From positions 186,001 to 250,000 of the forward strand of contig JAJTUP010000023.1 in assembly GCA_021399435.1 (NCBI GenBank): a stretch of DNA of 64,000 nucleotides, written 5' to 3'. This DNA is from Diaporthe sp. PMI_573 (lineage: Eukaryota; Ascomycota; Sordariomycetes; Diaporthales; Diaporthaceae). A program made the translations under genes and the position numbers. The notes beneath the pieces were generated by a model. It searched no databases, had not been told where the DNA came from, and worked only from the letters and a program-made list of their open reading frames with translations. Of the stretch, positions 37,031 through 47,073 are shown piece after piece; the stretch's first letter is position 1; every line of letters starts with the position of its first letter.

Positions 37031-38390
37031 TCCGACTGTAGTCTAGCAGTGGCTGAGATCGCAGAGTTGAGGAGGACGAGCGTGACGGTCTTCGAGGTTG
37101 GATTCCGGTCATGGACTGTATCGACCTCATGAATGAGGAAATTATTGGTCCACTCACACTCTCTGTCTGGTACATGACTGTTAGTAATGCCGCACAATGA
37201 TCCTCAGACCTCAACAAAAACACAGGTCTTACACAGGCAAGGGGGTCTAAAGGGAGAGCAACGGGCTGAGGCAGATTGTTAGTGACGAGAAGCCACCCAA
37301 GTGCATCGGCAGTTGATTCCAAACCACCGTTCATAGGCGCGATCCCAGCAGCGACACTAACTAGTCGCACAATTAATTGCCTGACCGGTCGGTAATTGCA
37401 TGTCTTACAAATGAGACTACACAGCCACGACAGCATAAGACATCAAATCAAAGAAGACCATCAGGCTGCGTCAGACTAGCAAACGTGTACATTGTGTAGC
37501 ACACCATCAAGAGCATGCGCCTTTCAGCAGGCCCACCAGTCGCACAATTGCCTGACCGGTCGATAATTGCAGATTTCACAAAGTGAGAATAGTGGCACAG
37601 CGTGAGACTTTAAGTCAATAAGCTGAGGAGACAATCAGGCTGTATGCTGTGTAACACACCATCAGGAGCCACACCAATGATATAAATATCACCTAACTGG
37701 TCAGTAATTCTATATTTCACAACATAAGACTGCACAGCATGTAATATATTGACCGACTAAGCCGAGGAGACAATTGGGTTACATCCAATTAGCAAATGTA
37801 TATAGTGTGTGACGCCTTGCTGAGAGCACACACCGATAGGCTTAATGCTGGTTCACAGCAGCCACGCTAATCATCGCACAAATGTGCGCCTGACCGGTCA
37901 TTGCTTGTCTCACAACATAAGAAAGCACGCTGAGTAATGCATTAAGCCCGTAAGCTGAGGAGATGATCAGGCTGCGTCCTGACTGGCAAATGTGTATGGT
38001 TTGTGATGTGATACTCGATTATCAGGAAACGCTGGTAACACTCGTATCAAGCAAAAGATGAGGCTCTGCAAAGCTGAAAGTTGAAGGAAACAAATTATTT
38101 CCCCGATCAGCGGACGGTATCTTGGCGGTGGTGCGAAGGAAAGACACACCAAGCTGACAAAGGTTTACCAACTTACCCGTATAGGATTTAAGGATATAAA
38201 AGCTATTGGTCACACTTGACAGAGGATCAATCTGGAGCTCCTTTTCTTCTTCGAAATGGTATTACCGACACAGCAACAGACAAAAATTCTATGATTTCGA
38301 CCTGCCACAGGCAAATTTCACCTCATTGGCGAGTCACCGTTTACCGAAGCCCAAATCTGAAGCTGACTAAACCAGGAAAAAGACCCAGAA
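37031..38390. other. Promoter-side intergenic region of the hydrolase, repeat-bearing
   Basis: Contains the diverged tandem repeats at about 37367-38000. Short open frames on both strands show no domain. Confidence 0.4.
37367..38000. repeat. Four diverged tandem copies of a 140-200 bp unit
   Basis: The landmark CCTGACCGGTC occurs at 37380, 37551 and 37889, with a mutated form CCTAACTGGTC at 37692. In each copy it is followed by a related AATTGC/CACAACATAAGA block, then CTGAGGAGA...ATCAGGCTG and a GTGTGTAACACACC-like block. Copies differ by substitutions and indels. It could be an old satellite or a tandem run of a MITE; GACCGGTC is itself a palindrome. Confidence 0.7.
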
Positions 38391-38648
38391 ATGGATTCTT
38401 CCACAAACATTGGAGCCAGCAGTGTCCACGAGAAGAGTTCCGACATCAATCCAGACGGCCGCAAACAGACTTGGAAGAGTCTCCTCACCCCGACCACCAA
38501 GACGACAGGAAATGCCAAAGACGTTGTCACATTTCGCAAGAGAGGGAACCAATCTCAAGCCACTGTGAAGGGAGATGCAGCGAGTGATTATGAGGCCGAG
38601 GACTCTGATGGCGGCAGCAGTAGCACCACACCTCATTTGGCTGCCTAA
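38391..38648 (+). CDS. Small hypothetical protein
   Basis: ATG 38391 to stop 38646-38648, 85 aa, with Ser/Thr/Lys/Asp-rich composition and no signal peptide or membrane segment (MDSSTNIGASSVHEK start, acidic GDAASDYEAEDSDGG near the end). It resembles low-complexity disordered fungal proteins. No family recognised; it may be chance coding. Confidence 0.3.
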   Translation: MDSSTNIGASSVHEKSSDINPDGRKQTWKSLLTPTTKTTGNAKDVVTFRKRGNQSQATVKGDAASDYEAEDSDGGSSSTTPHLAA

Positions 38649-38895
38649 AGATTCCGCATCTCTGAGTGGTACTAACTCATGGTTCTCATGCAAAAGACTA
38701 AGCATCTATCTTTAACTAGTTGAACAAATTGATGATTCCAATTGTAAATTCTCGATTTCGACCAATGTGGAATCTAGACCTTGCAAAATATGAAGGTATT
38801 GAAAACCCAACTGTCTTTGCATGACATACACCGGCCTACACGAGTGGCATCTGGGTGAACCCCGTTGCATAATAGGCTATGTGGGCACACTTAGT

Positions 38896-38941
38896 AATCT
38901 TCTGTAAATCCGGCAGGAAATCTTCTGTAAATCCGGCAGGA
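38896..38941. repeat. Perfect 2 x 23 bp tandem duplication
   Basis: AATCTTCTGTAAATCCGGCA plus GGA is repeated exactly at 38896-38918 and 38919-38941, just upstream of a TATA box. Confidence 0.9.
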
Positions 38942-38958
38942 TATTATAGTCCTCGAAA

Positions 38959-38966
38959 TATAAATA
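38959..38966 (+). promoter_or_regulatory. Probable native TATA box of the AsaB-like gene
   Basis: TATAAATA lies 70-77 bases before the transposon. If the transposon is removed it would sit about 75 bases upstream of the ATG now at 40892, a normal core-promoter distance. Confidence 0.5.
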
Positions 38967-39035
38967 GGCGTGCTGGCAATCCTAGTCAACTTGTCCACCT
39001 GTGCTTTCCAAATCTTGATTTATCTTCGGAGTTTA

Positions 39036-39078
39036 ACGTCCCCGGCCCGGCTTCCGCCCCCCCCCTGATTCCGCCCCC
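39036..39078 (+). repeat. Fot1-like left terminal inverted repeat
   Basis: Matches the inverted sequence at 40844-40885, apart from homopolymer length. Confidence 0.9.
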
Positions 39079-39119
39079 CCCACATCCGCGTTCACGCGTG
39101 TACGCGTCTGCCCCCACCC

Positions 39120-39127
39120 TATATAAA
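39120..39127 (+). promoter_or_regulatory. Transposase TATA box
   Basis: TATATAAA 70 bases upstream of the transposase ATG, inside the element. Confidence 0.5.
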
Positions 39128-39196
39128 CTCAACCATATCTTTCCGAGAGAATTTTTTCTGGTCACCAAACTTCTTCCAAGCATCAACCTAGTCATC

Positions 39197-40837
39197 ATGA
39201 AGCCCTATGGGGAAGCCGAGATCCATGACGCCCTTGTTGCGTGCAGGGATGGAATGCCCGTCAAGCAGGCTTGCAGGACCTGGCATATCCCCCGTTCCAC
39301 ACTTCGCGATCGCCTCGCCGGCGCGCAAAGTCAGCGCGTTTCTCACGAACCTCAGAGGCCTCTTTCTGATGATCAGGAGGATCGATTGGCCCTATTCCTT
39401 ATCAACCAAAGCAGCTTGGGCCATGCGTTAACTCGCTGGGAAACGAGGGCTCTGGCAGCCCGAATGGCCTCGTCGGGGAAGGAGGTTGCTCCTCTCGGAA
39501 GGAAGTGGCTGAGGGCCTTCCTCCTTCGTTACCCTATCCTCCAAAGCCGTAAGTACCAGCGCGTTGAGGCTAAACGGCTAAGGGCAGCTACCAAAAAGAA
39601 CGTTGGGTCGTGGTTTGACTTCATGCAGTTGCCTATCGTGAAGGCAATTAAGCCGGCCAACCGATGGAATGCCGACGAGGGCGGGCTGATGGAGGGCAAG
39701 TCCGAGAAGGCGCTTACAATCGGCTATTCGGAAGGAAGCCAGCTTCTTCAGAAGGACTTTAATTCGAGAGCGTGGACCTTCTTCCTTGAGTGTATCTCCG
39801 CCACGGGCAAGTTCCTCGTCCCACTCGTTATTTTTAAGGGACTCAGCATTCAGCAGCAGTGGTTTCCTATCGCCCTTGAAGATCACGAGGGCTGGCAGTT
39901 CACGGCGACGAAGAAGGGGTGGATGGAGGAACCTATCGCTATCCACTGGCTTCGGAAGGTCTTCCTTCCTCAAACAGTACCAGAGGACCCATTAGAATGG
40001 CGCCTTCTCGTGATCGATGGGCACCATACACATACAACGGTCGAGTTTATGTGGGAATGCTTCTCGAATAAGGTGTATATCGTTTTTTTGCCCGCCCATA
40101 CTTCGCATATGCTGCAACCGCTCGATGTGGCGATCTTCGGCCCTCTAAAGCTCGCATTTAAGAAGCATCTCGATCACCAGGGAGGGCACGATTCGTCAAC
40201 AGTCGTGGCAAAGAAACGGTTTCTTTATTGCTATCACAAGGCTCGAATTGACACTTTGACGGAAGCAAATATACGTTCTGGCTGGCGGGCGACTGGTCTC
40301 TGGCCAGTGTCTAAGCATAGGGCACTCGGAAGCCACTTTATCGCCGATAATCGCGAGAAGGAAGCGAGATCGTTGGAATCTGGCGGTACCAATAGCTCCA
40401 GCAGCCATTTCTGCACTGATAAGTGTTTTTGTCGGCCTCGAGGGACCATTTTTGCGACCCCTAAGCGATCTCAAGACCTAAGGGGTATGGTGGCTCGGTA
40501 TGCCCGTCAGAAGAATCTCAGCCCCACATCACGACTCCTCTTCAGGAAAATCCTCAAAAGTTGGGACCAGATAGACGTCGATCTGACGATGTCCTCACAA
40601 AAAGCCCGAGAGTTGGAAGCCCAGATTGAAGCCAGTAGGGTAGTCCGAAGGAAGAAGGTTCAACTTGACCCGAATGAACTTTTCGCCGATATCGAGGCCA
40701 TTCGGAGGACTCAGATTGAAGCGGGGGTGGTATCAGAAGAAAGCGACGCTTCAGAAGAGTCGGAAACACCATCGGAAGCGAGGTCAACTATCGTGGTGGC
40801 GGCGTCGTCGGCGACGAGGCGAAGGGGGCGGTCGTGA
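39197..40837 (+). CDS. Fot1/pogo-like DDE transposase
   Basis: It is 546 aa from ATG 39197 (MKPYGEAEIHDAL), the first Met after the TATA box. An N-terminal psq-type helix-turn-helix (residues about 5-45, PVKQACRTWHIPRSTLRDRL) is followed by a CENP-B-type HTH (about 55-125) and the DDE domain. Catalytic Asp are D160 (WNADEGG), D274 (VIDGHHTH) and D310 (HTSHMLQPLDV); the last two are separated by 35 residues, the DD35D spacing usual in pogo. The C-terminal 150 aa contain basic and coiled-coil-like stretches. All key residues are present and the frame is intact, so the enzyme may be active. Length is like Pot2/Fot1 transposases. The frame remains open 5' of the ATG, but that extension lies outside the element. 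Confidence 0.93.
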   Translation: MKPYGEAEIHDALVACRDGMPVKQACRTWHIPRSTLRDRLAGAQSQRVSHEPQRPLSDDQEDRLALFLINQSSLGHALTRWETRALAARMASSGKEVAPLGRKWLRAFLLRYPILQSRKYQRVEAKRLRAATKKNVGSWFDFMQLPIVKAIKPANRWNADEGGLMEGKSEKALTIGYSEGSQLLQKDFNSRAWTFFLECISATGKFLVPLVIFKGLSIQQQWFPIALEDHEGWQFTATKKGWMEEPIAIHWLRKVFLPQTVPEDPLEWRLLVIDGHHTHTTVEFMWECFSNKVYIVFLPAHTSHMLQPLDVAIFGPLKLAFKKHLDHQGGHDSSTVVAKKRFLYCYHKARIDTLTEANIRSGWRATGLWPVSKHRALGSHFIADNREKEARSLESGGTNSSSSHFCTDKCFCRPRGTIFATPKRSQDLRGMVARYARQKNLSPTSRLLFRKILKSWDQIDVDLTMSSQKARELEAQIEASRVVRRKKVQLDPNELFADIEAIRRTQIEAGVVSEESDASEESETPSEARSTIVVAASSATRRRGRS

Positions 40838-40843
40838 GGGAAG

Positions 40844-40885
40844 GGGGCGGAATCAGGGGGGGGGCGGAAGCCGGGCCGGGGACGT
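40844..40885 (-). repeat. Fot1-like right terminal inverted repeat
   Basis: Ends GGGGACGT, followed by the TA duplication at 40886-40887. Confidence 0.9.
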
Positions 40886-40891
40886 TACGTG

Positions 40892-42050
40892 ATGGCTGTC
40901 CCAGCGCAGGTGGAAGGCAGGTTCTCATATCTCGAATGGGAAGACAAGTTCAAGGATGAAAAGCCATTCTATCTTTTCCACGACCTTCCACCGGGGACGT
41001 CTCCTTCCAATTTCCGAACTAAAAAGGGCACTAGCGAAGTTGTCCACAACTTGCGTGGCATTGAGGACCAATTCAATCTGGACCAGAACGGGTTCAGTGT
41101 TATGCGACAAGACTTCTGTCTCGACACGATCGACGACCATTCGGTCAATTCCCATTACTTACCGTCGCTCGAGGTCCTTTTGCGCGATTTGGTCGGGCCC
41201 GAGAGCGAAATTTTCTTCTTTGATTGGAGGGTAAGTTTCTGTTGCCTCTGTAGTCCTTCGTTCATTTCACCATCTCCAACATCTCTACCCTAACCCAGAT
41301 CCGGTCAAGCTCCAAGTCCGGCACCGATATTCCAGATGGGACCAAAATCAGCCTTGAGGATCGCTCAATTGTTCTGGAACCAGTAAAAGCGGTGCACGTT
41401 GGTATGTTCTACACCTGAGAAATCTTAATTTGGCCTTATAGGAGGCATAGAGAAGGTAATGCTGCATGGCTAAGTCTTGCAAATTCAAGACCAGAGCAAA
41501 CGTGGAGCGATCAACCGTGTTCTTCGCCACTTCCCAGACCGTGCCGAACAGCTTCTTGCTGGGCGAGTGAGGATCATCAAGTGAGTGCGAGCCTTGCTTG
41601 GTTTCAATTCATGGGCTGATCATGTACAGCATTTGGAGACCGCTCCGTGGACCAGTTGAATGCAATCCATTGGGTTTACTGGACGGAAGCACAGTCGCGG
41701 AAGAGAGACTTGCCGAGGTGGACGTGGTACGAGAGTCTTATGTAGGGGAGGCGTATTACCCGCTGCAAGATGATCGCTATCGATGGTATTTCATTCACGG
41801 ACAGACGAAAGAAGAGGTGCTCATCATGAAAATGTACGACTCGTCGGAAACCGCACGGGCGAAATGTAAGCGATCCTCCCTGCACGTCTCACGCATCCAG
41901 CACCTCCCTAAATCGCACTAGTTAATACTGTAACTAATATTGAGTACCCAACAAGGCTGCCCACACGCCGCATTCAGCCACAATGTCACACAACGACCAA
42001 ATCCCAGAGAAAGCATTGAGGCCCGGGCGCTCGTCTTTACACCCAAATAA
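40892..42050 (+). CDS. AsaB/CmcJ-like oxidoreductase-type protein
   Basis: Five exons: 40892-41230, 41299-41401, 41490-41580, 41630-41865 and 41956-42050, giving 287 aa. All introns (49-90 nt) are GT-AG and keep phase. Family blocks are EGRFSYLEWEDKF near the N-terminus, LRGIEDQFNLDQNGFSVMR (about 50-70), VHVDQSKRGAINRVL across the exon 2/3 junction, IINIWRPLRGPVECNPLGLLD across the exon 3/4 junction, and the C-terminal RESIEARALVFTPK. This is the fungal AsaB/GA4-desaturase-like/CmcJ family, whose members act as hydroxylases or desaturases in metabolite pathways; the VHxD and WRP blocks resemble non-heme iron ligands. The ATG lies 4 bases beyond the transposon's TA duplication, so the native 5' leader has been split. 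It converges with the SDR, with 63 bases between stops. Confidence 0.85.
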
Positions 42051-42113
42051 CATATTGGTCCAGCATGGTAATCGGATATGGACAAATATGAACTAAATTT
42101 TCATCTCCGACAT

Positions 42114-43046
42114 CTAGAGAATGTCAACTTTTAGCGTGTACAAATTCTTCTTTCTGATTGCACCATTCTTGCCCTTGTTCACTTCCTCCAAGACTTCGGA
42201 CAAATCCTGATTTGCATCAAGATAAATGCCGCTCAAAGAGTGCACATTCTTGTCAGCTGCTAGCATCACGCACGTATTCCCAGCAAGCCACACGCTGTCT
42301 GATTCGTCTCCTGCATGCATAGCGGTTTGCATTTGGGTAACCATCCGCTGCAAGCCAGCATCGGTGGCTGCCTCGGCTGGATTGTAGGTGCCATCCATCA
42401 AAGAAGTGGACACGTCGCCAGGTTGCACATAAAATGTCGTGACATTAGTGCCTCGAAGTTCCAACGCCAGGCATTGGTGGAAGCGAAGGAGAGCCGTTTT
42501 CGAGGCGGAGTAGGCCGTCATATATGGAAAATTTGCAACGGCATTGCGGCTCCCAATATTGATGATCACCCCCTTGTTGCGTGACAACATACCGGGCAAC
42601 AACTGGTGCACCAGAGCAGATGGGCCCATCATATTGACCTCAAATACACGCCACCACGCTTGAAAGTCGGCTTCGTGTAGCATTGAGCCGATCCTGTCCG
42701 CCCCCGCGTTGTTGACAAGGATGTCGATGTGACCGAATTTCTGCTTGATGCTCTTGACAGCCATGGCGATTTCTTCGAGGCTCGAGACATCAGCGGAAAC
42801 AGCGATCGCCTGAGGCAAACCACTATGCGAAATCTCTTGCACCACGTCGTCGATTTCTCTTTTCGTCCTAGAAACGCATGCCACATTCGCACCGGCTCGA
42901 GCAAACGCGAGGGCGATTCCCTTGCCGATTCCCCGCCCAGCACCAGTGACGAGGACTATGTGGTCAAGTAATGTGCCGCTGAAGCGTTCAGGGTCGATAA
43001 ATGGGTAAGTATTGGACTGGCGCGGAGGTCGGGCTGCCTTAGCCAT
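42114..43046 (-). CDS. Short-chain dehydrogenase/reductase (classical SDR)
   Basis: Single exon of 310 aa, starting at ATG 43046 (MAKAARPPRQSN). The nucleotide-binding motif TGAGRGIG is at residues 34-41, NNAG at 112-115, the catalytic Ser probably S166 (INIGSRNA), and YSASK gives Y179 and K183 at the canonical spacing. All catalytic parts are present. An Arg at about position 60 (CVSRTKRE) after the second strand suggests NADP(H) preference. Substrate is unknown. Convergence with the AsaB-like gene suggests, but does not prove, a shared oxidative pathway. Confidence 0.9.
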   Translation of the reverse strand: MAKAARPPRQSNTYPFIDPERFSGTLLDHIVLVTGAGRGIGKGIALAFARAGANVACVSRTKREIDDVVQEISHSGLPQAIAVSADVSSLEEIAMAVKSIKQKFGHIDILVNNAGADRIGSMLHEADFQAWWRVFEVNMMGPSALVHQLLPGMLSRNKGVIINIGSRNAVANFPYMTAYSASKTALLRFHQCLALELRGTNVTTFYVQPGDVSTSLMDGTYNPAEAATDAGLQRMVTQMQTAMHAGDESDSVWLAGNTCVMLAADKNVHSLSGIYLDANQDLSEVLEEVNKGKNGAIRKKNLYTLKVDIL

Positions 43047-43725
43047 TTTCCTCAAGCTTCGGAGAACTCAAAGTACCGTGAGAAAATCAAGGAATTGGAT
43101 CTGGGGGGGAAGAAAATTGAGTACGACGGTAAGTCTCTCAGAATGGGAGATTGCCAACAGACTTAGGTCACATCTTGCCTCATGCTGATCTGTGCCTTAT
43201 TCATGCGCCAAATCAGCAGTATTTAAGGAGGGGTCGGTATGCATAGAAAAAGGGAGTCTCGGTGAGAACTTTTGTGGTGGTATTCCTGCAGGCTTTCGGG
43301 CCGGAAGATGGATGGATTGGGCAGAAGTGTTGTGGCACCCAAAGTGTCTGACCGGTTTTCAAGCTTCTGATTCGAAAAGATCACTCTCGTGGATACAGAA
43401 CTCACTCTTGCAGCTGATAGACACATTTCAGTTCTGGTCACTGCGATGCTGGAATGCCTGGCCAGACCTTCAGTCTCTGATTCTACAGCCAGCAGTCCAG
43501 CGTCGGGCTCTTCATCTCGTGGTTCAAAATCCAAGACGGCTTAGTCTTCTGGAGGGCTTTATGGAATTGCGACGAAGTTTGAGACGCAGAAATAATTTGA
43601 ACCTGTAGCCTGAGCGCGGTTGCAGGGCCATTGCACTTAAACTTTCAACACTCTTCCCCCAAAGCATGTGCCTTCTCTCTATAGACGCCTTGCCTTCATC
43701 CAACGGTCTGCGCTACTTTGCAACC
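43047..43725. other. Intergenic between SDR and NLR
   Basis: Divergent promoter region of the two genes. A plus-strand open stretch at 43192-43608 has no recognisable domain. Nothing else seen. Confidence 0.4.
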
Positions 43726-46700
43726 ATGTCTCATCCCACTCAACTCGATTTGGAGCGGCCTCAGGTTCTATGGGCCACAATGCTGGCTCAAAAACGAAAT
43801 GAATTGGTTGCGGCCAAAGCAGACAAGGTCCTAACGATTACAAGCATGGCCTCTGTGCAGAGCTCATTGATGGTATTGCACACCAAAGACAAGTCGAGCA
43901 AGACAACGAAAATTCTTTCGCGAATCGATCCTGTGCTGGCACGTCTCCGGTGCATGGTTGCTGCAATATCCGTATTTATCCAAGCTGACCCTACGTATTC
44001 GTCCCTGGTAAGAAATACCTCCATCTCAACAAAGCCTGATTTCCCTGACCACTCTTAGGTCTGGGGTGGACTGCTCGTCTGTCTCGAGGTACCAATTTTG
44101 AAATCACATTGTCCAGCCAGAGTTGAACACTACTAAATTATTCGCAGTGTTTTAGGAAATCCAATGAGATACTTGGTAGAGTTGTCGACTTGTTTGAGAA
44201 GATGTCCAAGGCCATGCCGCGTTTCGAACAGTACATGGAACTGTACCCAACAAGTGCCGGTTTGGAACATGCTCTTTTGGAAATATTTGGGCATTTTGCA
44301 GATGCTTGCATAGGTGCGATCAAGCTTTATCGGAGGAAACCAATCTGTCAGTTGAGTACAAAGTGCAAAAGCCACAGATCCTGACATTCTGTTGCAGACC
44401 GGCCGATGACCTTCGTCGTGAGTGGTGTCGCTGAGAGATTTGATGAATCCACAAGACGCATTGAAGATAGCTCAGCGGAATTTGAACGAGAGGCGAAGCT
44501 ATCCCACGATGTTGCTGCCGCTGAGCATCGAAGAGTAATGGAAGGCGCCCTTTCCGCAGTGGCACTCGCAACGAGACAGCCTCCAGCACCTCCACAAATA
44601 TTCTCCGTCCCATTTCCAAGAAATCACTCGTTTTTTGGACGCGACTGCGAACTCAATTTTGTCCTTGAAAAGATTCAATGTGCGTCAGATTCACAGAAGT
44701 CCTGCGTTATCCATGGGATAGGCGGCGTGGGGAAAACACAACTAGCGCTGGAGTTTGCCTACAGATTCCGGAGTGAATTCAGATACATATTCTGGCTCGC
44801 AGCTGAAGATCAAGTCTCTCTTTCAAACTCTTATGGCAAAATCGCCACCTTACTTTCGATCCCGAGACCAACACAGACACGCGACCATCTCCCTATACCA
44901 ATTGAAGTATCTCGTCAATGGCTCTGCGAGAGTAAGATCATAACTATTTGAAGCAACCATGAATACCCCAGCTGACCTAGTTAGACAAGGGGTGGCTTTT
45001 AGTGTTTGACAACGTGGAAGGGGAAACAACACTACTAAACCAATACTGGCCCCCCTGCCAACACGGGTCAATTCTTCTCACATCACAAAGAACGGATCTC
45101 GGGTTGCGCGCCCACTCAGCCTTTAAACTTCAACCGCTCAGTGCTAGAGATGGCTCACAACTTCTCCTTCGTCACCTGCCTGCTTACAGTGATGAGGTAA
45201 GCTTGCGTTTGGCGGAGGAGATCTCGAAAGAGGTTGATGGACTACCACTCCTGCTCATTGGGCTTGTGGGCTTCATTTCGCAAAGTTTTACGTCTTTGGC
45301 TGACATTCTTTCTATTTTCCGAGAATCTCGTGTCTCAGTCGGTTTGATTTTTGCTGACGAATCATCGGCATCCGCCGCGTTTCAGTATGAGAGACCCACT
45401 CAATTGGTTTTTCGATTGTCTCTCGACCGACTGCCTGTCGTCGCTCGAGATTTCATACATATCATGGCTATGCTCTCGGCGGAGGATATACCTGAATCGC
45501 TGTTCCTTGAACAATTTGGAGAGACAGTTGGGGTGCCTAGCCCAGCACCAAAAGCTCAAGCCAGGATATTGACGTATGTTGGCAAATTTCTCATTGCATC
45601 AACTGTCGCTCACACTTTTTAGGTTTGCAAAAGAAGTGAGGCAAAACCTTGGGTCGAGAAACCTGATTGATATCCGCAACAAAGGCTCCGAGGTGATCTA
45701 TTCGATGCACCGATCTCTCCAACGGTCCATATTGACCATGCTCGATGATGATCTTGAAGCTCGCCAGAAGACGTTCGACCAAGCCGTGAGACTAATACGT
45801 CGAAGCCTTCCACGTCCTTCCCTCATCATGGTTCCGTCTCTTGGGTCTTTCGATGTTTGTGCGACCATGATACCTCACGTTGTTAGCATCGTCCACACCT
45901 ACGTCGGCTCGGATCCACCCATGAGACCAACCACTGGACTTGCAGAAATGATATGTTCTGCTTGCGCATACTTGTACGAGAATGGCATGAGTAAATTATG
46001 TCTGGATACCGCGTCGAAAGGCCAGCAGATTTGTGAAGATCTGTCTCCGTGTCGCGATGCAACACTAGACTGGAGCCAGAATATTTCACTCGCAGAATCC
46101 GACACAGGGAACATCGCCACTCTTCAGGCCAATATTATGGCATACGGCGCTGGCGTCCTTTGGATGACAGGTGGGATCACAAATCGCCAACAGGCCCACG
46201 AGATGACATGGAAGGTCCTTGAGCTCCGCCAAAAATACATCATGGACACGCCATCTGAGCAACTCAGCACTGACGAACACGTCCTTCTTTCCAATGCCTA
46301 CAACGACTGGGCTTTGCAGCTGCTTAATGAAGGGCGTTACAAGGAGGCACGTCCCTTTAGTGAGAAATCACTTCGGATAAAGGCACGCTTACTCACCAGT
46401 GGTGGCCAACAATTCGAGTTTTTCATCTCGAAAATCATAATTGCCTATACCCTACTCGCTGAGAGACGGATCTCATTTGCAGTCAAGATGGCTGAAGATG
46501 CAATCACCCACATCAAAGAAGAAAAGGGAGCTGACAACCCTTACACACAGAACTACATGTTCCACGTTGCAACTATATTTGCTAATATAGGTGACTTCCA
46601 ACAAGCTGCAATACTGTACAAGTCATGCATGGAAGCAAGGGTTCTGCTCTTTGGTGAAACGAATCACGAGGCCTTGAATACATATTTCGCAATGTCTGTG

Positions 46701-47073
46701 TGCTCATATAATTTGAATGACTTGGCAGGGGCCCAGTGAGTCAACCAGCTTCATCAACATTCATAAATAATCGAGGAATACACTAATGTAGCAAAGACAA
46801 TACATAGAACGGTGTTTCGATCATTGCGAGGCAGGGCAGTGGTCGATCGAGTCCATTATTAGAGCCAAATATCTCCGAGCGTTGATCATGCAGAGGACTG
46901 GCAGTACTGAAGAAGGAATACAGTTGGAGTCTGAAGCGATCACTGACCGGAATACTTTGCTGTTAAAGTTTGGCCATGGAATTTGGCCTGCCCGACTTCC
47001 TTATACCAATGAGTTCATTTGGTTCGACAAATTAGTGAACATTCCTGCTGGAAGGACAACAATTGGTTACTAG
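43726..47073 (+). CDS. NLR-type STAND protein: NB-ARC plus TPR-like repeats
   Basis: Seven exons (43726-44007, 44059-44088, 44148-44346, 44398-44931, 44985-45573, 45623-46735, 46797-47073) encode 1007 aa; introns are 49-61 nt, GT-AG, all in phase. ATG 43726 (context GCAACCATGT) was chosen over an in-frame ATG at 43666. Residues 1-190 are mainly helical and of unassigned type, as in other fungal STAND proteins. The NB-ARC domain has a P-loop GIGGVGKTQ (K283), Walker B WLLVFDN (D357), a TSQR sensor-like motif and GLPL (434-437). Residues about 640-900 contain helical repeats such as YNDWALQLLNEGRYKEA and HVATIFANIGDFQQAAILYK, typical of TPRs. Such proteins act in fungal self/non-self recognition and incompatibility cell death. 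The donor GTCAGT of intron 3 is non-consensus, so that junction is the least certain. Confidence 0.82.

Larger units (their letters stand above)
39036..40885 (+). mobile_element. Intact Fot1/Pot2-like (pogo, Tc1/mariner) DNA transposon
   Basis: It is 1850 bp, bounded by terminal inverted repeats of about 42 bp (starting ACGTCCCCGGCCCGGCTTCC) at 39036-39078 and 40844-40885, and flanked by a TA duplication (39034-39035, 40886-40887). Size, TIR length, TA target and the single-exon transposase match the Fot1/Pot2 family of filamentous ascomycetes. No RIP-type stops are present, in sharp contrast with the nest at 2-32 kb. The TIRs differ only by the length of a C/G homopolymer. Confidence 0.93.

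Noticed and set aside
38879..39196. 5' extension of the transposase frame
   Set aside because: Begins outside the element and crosses the left TIR; the start at 39197 follows a TATA box and matches family length.
39578..39973. Minus-strand frame in the pogo element
   Set aside because: Shadow of the transposase.
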